NCBI GenBank assembly: GCA_035708085.1
Contig: DASSTE010000089.1
Location: 1-16,917, forward strand
Direction: 5' to 3'
Source of the DNA: DASSBR01 sp035708085
Lineage (GTDB): Bacteria > Pseudomonadota > Gammaproteobacteria > Natronospirales > DASSBR01
DNA: 16,917 nt
The notes under the pieces: model-generated
The model's database searches: none
Seen by the model: the letters and a program-made list of their open reading frames with translations, nothing else
What the model was told of the DNA's origin: nothing
Made by a program: the position numbers and the translations under genes
Part shown: piece by piece, positions 12,872 to 16,917 of the stretch
Numbering within the stretch: position 1 is the first letter of the stretch
Layout of the letters: every line of letters starts with the position of its first letter

Positions 12872-14125
12872 CTACGGCATAGCCCCCTGGCTCATCGGCG
12901 TGGGCGTATCCGGGCCGTAAAGCGCGGGGATGTGCCGCAGTCGCCACGAGATCAGCAGGCCGCCGAGGATCAGCACGCCGGCGAAGCCGATCAGGCCGTT
13001 CCAGCCGTCGCTGGCATAGAATACGCCGCCGCTCGCCCCGGCGATGCTGGAGCCCATGTAGTAGGAAAACAGGTACATTGACGACGCCTGCGCCTTGACG
13101 GTCGCGGCGCGCCGGCCGACCCAACTGCTGACGATCGAATGGCCGCCGAAAAAGCCGAACGTCAGCACTACCAGTCCCGCCAGCACCAGCCACAGCGACG
13201 CGGCGAGCGTGAGCGCCAGGCCGATCAGCATCAGCGTAAACGTGCTCCACAGCACCTTGCGCCGCCCGAGTCGACCGCCCAACTGGCCCATCCACGGCGA
13301 GCTGAACATGCCGACGATGTAGACCGCGAAGATCAGGCCGACGAGCGCCTGGCTCAGGTCGTAAGGCGGTGCGAGCAGGCGGTAAGGGATGTAGTTGTAG
13401 ATCGTGACGAACGCGCCGAGCAGCAGGAAGCCTTCGGCGAACAGGCAGCGCAGCGCCGGGTCGCGGAACATGCCGGCGAAGCGCCCGATCTGGGCGGCCG
13501 GCTGCAACGGTCGTGGCGTGAAGTGCCGCGACGGCGGCAGGTTGCGCCAGAAGATCAGCGCGGCGATCAGGCCGACTACGCCGACGGCCGCGACGCCACC
13601 GCGCCAGCCGAAATATTCCGCGACCACGCCGGCAATCAGCCGCCCCGACATCCCGCCGATCGCGTTGCCGCTGATGTAGAGCCCCATGCCGAGGCCGATC
13701 GACTCGACGTGGACTTCCTCGCTGAGGTAGGTCATCGCCACGGCCGGCAGGCCGCTCAATGTCAGGCCCAGCAACGTGCGCAGCCCCAGCAGCGCGTACC
13801 ACGTCGGCGCGAGCGCGGTCAGCACGACGAGTATCGCCGAGGACAGCAGCGACACTGCCATCACGAACTTGCGACCGTAGGTGTCCGACAGCCCACCGGC
13901 AAACAGCATCGCAAACGCCAGCACACCGGTGGTCAGCGACAGCGACAAGGCGCTGCCCGCCTCGCTGACGCCGTATTCGTGCGCGAAGCCCGGCATTAGC
14001 GGCTGCACGCAATACAGCAAGCCAAACGTCGCAATCCCGGCCGCGCACAGCGCCAGGTTCATCCGGCGGAAAGCCGGCGTGCCGTGCCGGATCCACTCCG
14101 CTGCGGGTTCGTTCAGATCATCCAT
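12872..14125 (-). CDS. ynfM: MFS transporter, YnfM type
   Basis: This 417-aa inner-membrane carrier of 12 predicted helices is closely similar to E. coli YnfM, an MFS protein whose physiological substrate is poorly defined. Shared stretches are the RHGTPAFRRMNLALCAAGIATFGLLYCVQPLMP start (13-45), the motif A loop GGLSDTYGRK (77-86), MTYLSEEVH, MGLYISGNAIGGMSGRLI, FAEGFLLLGAFVTIYNYIPYRLL, and SSMYLFSYYMGSSIAGASGGVFY in the C-terminal half. Length equals that of YnfM. No good Shine-Dalgarno precedes the ATG at 14125. The gene starts 39 nt after the terminator of the RNA-binding protein gene, leaving little room for a promoter. It is followed at 66 nt by the aminotransferase-fold/sulfotransferase pair on the same strand, so the carrier may move their substrate or product. 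That link is inference. Confidence 0.88.
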   Translation of the reverse strand: MDDLNEPAAEWIRHGTPAFRRMNLALCAAGIATFGLLYCVQPLMPGFAHEYGVSEAGSALSLSLTTGVLAFAMLFAGGLSDTYGRKFVMAVSLLSSAILVVLTALAPTWYALLGLRTLLGLTLSGLPAVAMTYLSEEVHVESIGLGMGLYISGNAIGGMSGRLIAGVVAEYFGWRGGVAAVGVVGLIAALIFWRNLPPSRHFTPRPLQPAAQIGRFAGMFRDPALRCLFAEGFLLLGAFVTIYNYIPYRLLAPPYDLSQALVGLIFAVYIVGMFSSPWMGQLGGRLGRRKVLWSTFTLMLIGLALTLAASLWLVLAGLVVLTFGFFGGHSIVSSWVGRRAATVKAQASSMYLFSYYMGSSIAGASGGVFYASDGWNGLIGFAGVLILGGLLISWRLRHIPALYGPDTPTPMSQGAMP

Positions 14126-14163
14126 TGCTTGAAGGGTAATTCAGCCCGACCGGCCGAGCCATG

Positions 14164-14193
14164 AAAAAGGGCGGCCTTTTGGGCCGCCCTTTT
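14164..14193 (-). terminator. Rho-independent terminator of the RNA-binding protein gene
   Basis: The minus strand forms GGGCGGCC/GGCCGCCC, an 8-bp stem, followed by five T. It lies about 36 nt past the stop. An A-run on the other side also makes it usable on the plus strand, but no plus-strand gene ends here. Confidence 0.88.
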
Positions 14194-14229
14194 ACTGCGC
14201 TACTCAGCGCAGCGGATGATGCGAGGCGC

Positions 14230-14517
14230 TTACCAGCGGCCGCGACCACCAGCGCCGGCGCCAGCGCGCGGCTTCTTTTCTTCCGCCATGTTGATGCGGA
14301 GCGGACGGCCGCCGTTCTCGACGCCGTTCAGCGCCTTGATGGCCGCTTCGGCCTCGGCCTGCTCCATTTCAACAAAACCGAACCCGCGGGGCCGGCCGGT
14401 ATCGCGGTCGGCGATCAGTTTGACTGACTGCACTTCACCGTGCGCCTCAAACATTTCCCGAACTTCATCTTCCGTGGCGCTGAAAGGGAGGTTGCCGACA
14501 TAAATAGACTTGGACAT
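14230..14517 (-). CDS. RRM-domain RNA-binding protein
   Basis: This 95-aa single-domain protein has an RNA recognition motif. RNP2 is IYVGNL (5-10) and RNP1 is RGFGFVEM (44-51), with aromatic residues Tyr6, Phe46 and Phe48 placed for RNA base stacking. The tail is a short Gly/Arg-rich stretch ending GAGAGGRGRW. Bacterial proteins of this class are often cold- or stress-induced and bind single-stranded RNA. The ATG at 14517 was chosen since AGG lies 9 nt upstream. An ATG two codons earlier sits too close to it. The leader carries a terminator-like hairpin, which suggests control by attenuation or temperature. It is monocistronic, ended by the terminator at 14164-14193. Confidence 0.92.
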   Translation of the reverse strand: MSKSIYVGNLPFSATEDEVREMFEAHGEVQSVKLIADRDTGRPRGFGFVEMEQAEAEAAIKALNGVENGGRPLRINMAEEKKPRAGAGAGGRGRW

Positions 14518-14540
14518 GAACATATACCTGAACAAATAAT

Positions 14541-14571
14541 AAAAAACCCTGCCGTGCGAGGTCAGGGTTTT
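14541..14571 (-). promoter_or_regulatory. Terminator-like hairpin in the leader of the RNA-binding protein gene
   Basis: On the minus strand AAAACCCTG and CAGGGTTTT form a 9-bp perfect stem with an 11-nt loop, followed by TTTTATTATT. It ends 24 nt before the ATG. It looks like an intrinsic terminator and may be an attenuator in the leader, or the terminator of the 175-aa gene upstream. As an alternative reading, CTGACC (14560-14565) and TATTAT (14536-14541) at 18-bp spacing could form a promoter embedded in the same sequence. Confidence 0.6.
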
Positions 14572-14620
14572 AAGGCTGAATCCGTAAAGCAGAGCGTGCG
14601 GGACATCCCACACTACCGCC

Positions 14621-14626
14621 ACTATA
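14621..14626 (-). promoter_or_regulatory. Candidate -10 (TATAGT) upstream of the leader hairpin
   Basis: TATAGT on the minus strand would start a transcript near 14614 and give a leader of about 97 nt containing the hairpin. No good -35 is present, so this is tentative. Confidence 0.3.
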
Positions 14627-14673
14627 CGCGGTTCGGACGAAAAAAGGCCGTTTATTTTTATGCGCCGCTAATT

Positions 14674-15201
14674 TTAGGTCTCGCCCCGCGCGCGCTCCCA
14701 CTGGTCGATGTCCGTGACGATTCCGACCGTAGCGCGTTTCAGCCGGGTGACGGCGCCGGCGCGATCGTTGTCGAGCAGACATTGCCAGGCTTCGCGCGCC
14801 AGTTTCTGCTCGCGCCCGAGCACCTGGGCCGCGACAAGCTGCCGGGTGGCCGCCTGCAACGCGCCGACGCAATCGCCGATCTGGTCCGAGTCCAGCTCGC
14901 TGCGGTTCAGTACCATCAGGCAGGCGCCGGTCGGCGCCGCTTCAACCGCCTCGCGGACGGCGGCGGTCTCATCCGAGCGTTGCTGCAGATAACAGTCGCC
15001 CAGCGCCTGCACCAGCGCCATCAGCGCCAGCATCGATGCCATATCGTTATACAGATCGGGATCGCCGCGCGCGGCCGCAATTTCCGCCGTCGCCTGCAGC
15101 ACGGGCGACACGATCAGGTGATATTCGTCGGCCGGCAGCGACGGGATTGAGTCGCAGGAAGTGTTGTCCACTGGCGTTCGTGATCGGATGGGAGCCGCCA
15201 T
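14674..15201 (-). CDS. Unrecognised 175-aa protein, mostly helical
   Basis: I do not recognise a family. The protein has no signal peptide or membrane segment. After a Ser/Pro-rich first 25 residues it is alanine- and leucine-rich with predicted amphipathic helices: VLQATAEIAAARG at 34-46, DLYNDMASMLALMALVQALGDCYLQQ at 49-74, and LQAATRQLVAAQVLGREQKLAREAWQCLLDN at 115-145. Four scattered cysteines are present (16, 70, 94, 111), plus one in the last long helix. It looks like a cytosolic helical-bundle protein, possibly an adaptor, but that is only a guess from composition. The ATG at 15201 is preferred to one at 15249 because the extra residues look like intergenic translation. Neither has a clear ribosome site. 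It is divergent from the membrane protein at 15304. Confidence 0.65.
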   Translation of the reverse strand: MAAPIRSRTPVDNTSCDSIPSLPADEYHLIVSPVLQATAEIAAARGDPDLYNDMASMLALMALVQALGDCYLQQRSDETAAVREAVEAAPTGACLMVLNRSELDSDQIGDCVGALQAATRQLVAAQVLGREQKLAREAWQCLLDNDRAGAVTRLKRATVGIVTDIDQWERARGET

Positions 15202-15303
15202 TATCGGTGATCGGCCGGTTGAAGACCATGCGGGCGCGGCATGAACCATCGCACCCCGATCCGGGTATCATGGCAGACGATCACAATACGAAGAGGCAAA
15301 GCC

Positions 15304-15888
15304 ATGTCCTGGATCTTCGAATTCGTGTTACTGGTACACATTCTGGCGGTGCTGCTGATGGTGGCGGCGATCGGCCTGCAGGCAACCATCGCCATGCTGA
15401 ACCGTGCAGCGACGACGCCGGACGAAGCGCGGCAAATTTTGAAGGCGACGCGCTGGATTCCGCGTCTGTTCGCGCCCGCCACCGCGCTGATCCTGTTGAG
15501 CGGCATTTACATGGGCACGATTCTGGTGCTGGCGCGTCAGCCCTGGGGCTGGATGGCCGTCTCGCTGGTTGCCGTCATCGCGCTTGCCGCATGGAGTAAA
15601 TCGTCGGGCCAAAAGTGCGCCGCGACGCTCGGCCGCCTGTTGGCCGAATGCGACAGCACCTTGTCGCCGCAACTGGAAGCAGTCCTGCGCGATCCTGCCC
15701 CGCTGTTTCATATAGCGCTGGGCGTCTGGGTGGTCGCGGGCATCGTCGTGCTGATGGTGTTCCAGCCGGGCATCTGGGGTTCGCTCGCGGTGATTGTGAT
15801 TGCGTTGCTCGCCACGGTGGCTACGCGACAAGTGGCGGTGCGGCGTTCCGCGCCGGTGTCGCGACTGCCAACGTCCCGGCTGAAGTGA
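15304..15888 (+). CDS. Small multi-pass membrane protein (DUF2269-like)
   Basis: This 194-aa integral membrane protein has about five hydrophobic segments, near 4-29, 58-80, 84-98, 135-158 and 160-178. The first has the LVHILAVLLMV pattern with one His inside the membrane, and the second ends with LSGIYMG. Both are reminiscent of DUF2269 and related heme- or metal-linked membrane families. The similarity is weak and no function can be assigned. The loop 100-130 is charged and has Cys105, Cys115 and so on. The ATG at 15304 is supported by GAGG 7 nt upstream. It stands alone between a divergent unknown gene and a hairpin that separates it from a convergent outer-membrane protein gene. Confidence 0.75.
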   Translation: MSWIFEFVLLVHILAVLLMVAAIGLQATIAMLNRAATTPDEARQILKATRWIPRLFAPATALILLSGIYMGTILVLARQPWGWMAVSLVAVIALAAWSKSSGQKCAATLGRLLAECDSTLSPQLEAVLRDPAPLFHIALGVWVVAGIVVLMVFQPGIWGSLAVIVIALLATVATRQVAVRRSAPVSRLPTSRLK

Positions 15889-15922
15889 AAACAAAACCGC
15901 CACCGGAGTCCTGATATTCGAC

Positions 15923-15980
15923 GAATCAGAAGGATGATTCACCTGCGCATCGAGCGGCTATGCCAACCGATGCGCAGGTG
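15923..15980. terminator. Palindromic cluster and probable bidirectional terminator between convergent genes
   Basis: CACCTGCGCATCG at 15940-15952 and CGATGCGCAGGTG at 15968-15980 form a perfect 13-bp stem. Its loop holds a further GGC-TAT-GCC mini-stem, and CTTTCTCTT follows on the plus strand. Just before it GAATCA and TGATTC (15923-15940) form a second 6-bp hairpin sharing one base. The strong stem between two convergent stops suits a terminator for both genes, though the U-tracts are weak. Confidence 0.65.
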
Positions 15981-15987
15981 CTTTCTC

Positions 15988-16671
15988 TTAGTTAAATGAA
16001 GCGGTAAAAGCGACGAAGAAGCTGGTTGAAGTAGCGCTGGCGCTCACTTCGGTGGTGCCATAGTACGGAAGGCCATAGCTGCCGTAGGAGATGGTCGGCA
16101 CCGTCAGATTGATATCGGCGCTGACGTGCGTAACGCCACCGACGATCCCCAGGCCCCAGTCGTCGTTGACCTGCCATTCGTGGCCGATGCGAAGCTGGTA
16201 ACCGAAGCCCCGGTCCGAGTCGATGCTCGCGTTGTCTACGTCATAGCTCAGTTTGCCGCTGCCCAGCGTCACGCCGATGAAAAGATTGTTGTCGAAGTAG
16301 TACGTCAGGCCGGGGCCGATCAGCGCGGTGCTGACGGAGCTGCCGCTGGCGTCGCAGTTCATTCCTTCGGCATCGCAATCCGGATCCGAAATAGCGTTCG
16401 CACTGATGTCCCCGGTCAGCGCGAGATGCGGCGTGATGAAGCCGCCAATCCGAAAGTCCAGCTCAGCCCCGTTGCCCTTGAGGTCGATGCTCCCACTTGT
16501 GTCGTCCGAGTCAACGCTGTACTTGCCGCTCGTCAGACCGATGTCCATGTTCAGAAACAGGCCCTGATGGCCGACGTTCGGGGCGTCGAAGGAATCGGCA
16601 TGAGCCGCGACAGGCAAGGAAACGAAGCCGGCAAACGCGGCAACGGCAAGCAGATTAATCAGCTTGGTCAA
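15988..16671 (-). CDS. Outer-membrane beta-barrel protein
   Basis: This 227-aa protein has a signal peptide at 1-25 (cleavage after AHA). Alternating polar/hydrophobic strands typical of an 8-stranded OmpA/OmpW-size barrel follow, for example GLFLNMDIGLTSGKYSV, GAELDFRIGGFITPHLALTGDI, GPGLTYYFDNNLFIGVTLGSGKL and GYQLRIGHEWQVNDDWGLGIVGGV. It ends SFFVAFTASFN, close to the aromatic C-terminal signal for Bam assembly but with Asn after the Phe. A DPDCDAEGMNC loop holds two cysteines that may form a disulfide. The start is TTG at 16671, fixed by AGGAG 6 nt upstream and by the signal peptide beginning there; no ATG is available. The role (porin, adhesin or stress protein) is not determinable. Confidence 0.85.
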   Translation of the reverse strand: MTKLINLLAVAAFAGFVSLPVAAHADSFDAPNVGHQGLFLNMDIGLTSGKYSVDSDDTSGSIDLKGNGAELDFRIGGFITPHLALTGDISANAISDPDCDAEGMNCDASGSSVSTALIGPGLTYYFDNNLFIGVTLGSGKLSYDVDNASIDSDRGFGYQLRIGHEWQVNDDWGLGIVGGVTHVSADINLTVPTISYGSYGLPYYGTTEVSASATSTSFFVAFTASFN

Positions 16672-16677
16672 GATACT

Positions 16678-16682
16678 CTCCT
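16678..16682 (-). promoter_or_regulatory. Shine-Dalgarno deciding the TTG start of the barrel protein
   Basis: AGGAG on the minus strand lies 6 nt before the TTG. A strong ribosome site with a weak TTG codon suggests tuned translation. Confidence 0.7.
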
Positions 16683-16700
16683 AAGATTTGATTTTGGATT

Positions 16701-16742
16701 GCCCCGGCGTTCGGCCCCCCTGTAATTGGACGACGCCGGGGC
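16701..16742. repeat. 10-bp inverted repeat upstream of the barrel gene
   Basis: GCCCCGGCGT and ACGCCGGGGC are perfect inverted copies around a 22-nt spacer, 30 nt before the TTG start. There is no U-tract on either strand. It could fold in the leader of the barrel mRNA or bind a regulator. Confidence 0.5.
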
Positions 16743-16917
16743 CGGCCACCGTACGGTAGAGATTTGCTCGACTCAACCGACATCCGCCCGACGGTCTGTT
16801 TTTTACTACCGACGGTCCGCGGATGCGTGGGATCTTAGCTGTTCGCGCCGGCGTAACTCAGCCGAATCAACATGCCGGACGATGTCCGAGAGACTGGAAC
16901 CAAGCCTGCAGATTTGA
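16743..16917. other. Non-coding end region with palindrome and repeated CCGACGGTC
   Basis: No convincing gene is seen. ACCGTACGGT at 16748-16757 is a perfect 10-bp palindrome. CCGACGGTC occurs at 16788-16796 and again at 16809-16817, a 21-bp period that would put both copies on the same DNA face. TTGAGT and TACGGT at 17-bp spacing on the minus strand could be a poor promoter for the barrel gene. A 63-codon frame from TTG at 16726 has no ribosome site, a composition like random translation, and a stop at the window edge, so I do not call it. Confidence 0.35.

Noticed and set aside
13139..13999. 286-codon plus-strand frame opposite ynfM
   Set aside because: Gln/Arg/Ala-rich antisense translation of a membrane-protein gene, with no ribosome site.
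12741..14096. 451-codon minus-strand frame within the ynfM-like gene
   Set aside because: The in-frame YnfM homology is clear in the other frame. This one is Arg/Ala-rich and without motifs.
16726..16917. 63-codon frame ending exactly at the window edge
   Set aside because: It begins with TTG directly after an in-frame TAA, lacks a ribosome site and overlaps palindromic DNA. Its sequence looks random.

Overview
This is a GC-rich chromosomal window of about 17 kb with tightly packed genes on both strands. It is most likely from a Gammaproteobacterium or Betaproteobacterium. The grounds are a YnfM-type and an Fsr-type MFS carrier, lipoprotein-type signal peptides, an outer-membrane barrel, a PEP-CTERM protein and a near-perfect sigma-54 promoter. 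No rRNA, tRNA, CRISPR array, transposase, integrase or phage gene was seen. The species cannot be fixed from the sequence alone.

Layout. 1-822 (+): 3' end of a GH92 alpha-mannosidase-like gene. 905-3005 (-): a two-gene unit of an Fsr-like MFS efflux carrier and an AlkA-type DNA glycosylase, separated by 1 nt. 3055-4761 (+): a putative envelope-lipoprotein amidase. 4804-7206 (-): a 7TM-PAS-GGDEF-EAL c-di-GMP protein with a ruined GGDEF site and an intact EAL site. 7356-8951 (+): an exported S10 serine carboxypeptidase followed by a strong terminator. 8992-9787 (-): nicotinamidase pncA preceded by an unlisted 53-aa glycine-rich membrane protein gene. 9854-10303 (+): an FKBP-type prolyl isomerase, probably a lipoprotein. 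10297-11004 (-): a PEP-CTERM protein with its own sigma-54 type promoter. 11148-14125 (-): a ynfM-like carrier, a class IV aminotransferase-fold protein and a sulfotransferase-like protein, the last two overlapping by 4 bp. 14230-14517 (-): an RRM RNA-binding protein with a terminator-like hairpin in its leader. 14674-15201 (-): an unrecognised 175-aa protein. 15304-15888 (+): a small integral membrane protein. 15988-16671 (-): an outer-membrane beta-barrel protein with a TTG start. 16672-16917: non-coding as far as can be seen, with palindromes.

Most units look like independent housekeeping or envelope functions: peptide and amide hydrolysis in the envelope, NAD salvage, periplasmic folding, c-di-GMP turnover and DNA alkylation repair. 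The most intriguing unit is the overlapping pair at 11148-12805. The aminotransferase-fold protein aligns well with D-amino-acid aminotransferase, but the PLP-lysine position reads Asn and the glutamate that holds the PLP ring nitrogen reads Thr. The phosphate-pocket motifs remain. It is translationally coupled to a PAPS-type P-loop protein, so the pair may carry out chemistry other than transamination. The second most interesting feature is the sigma-54 promoter of the PEP-CTERM gene, which sits in a 143-bp gap with overlapping inverted repeats.
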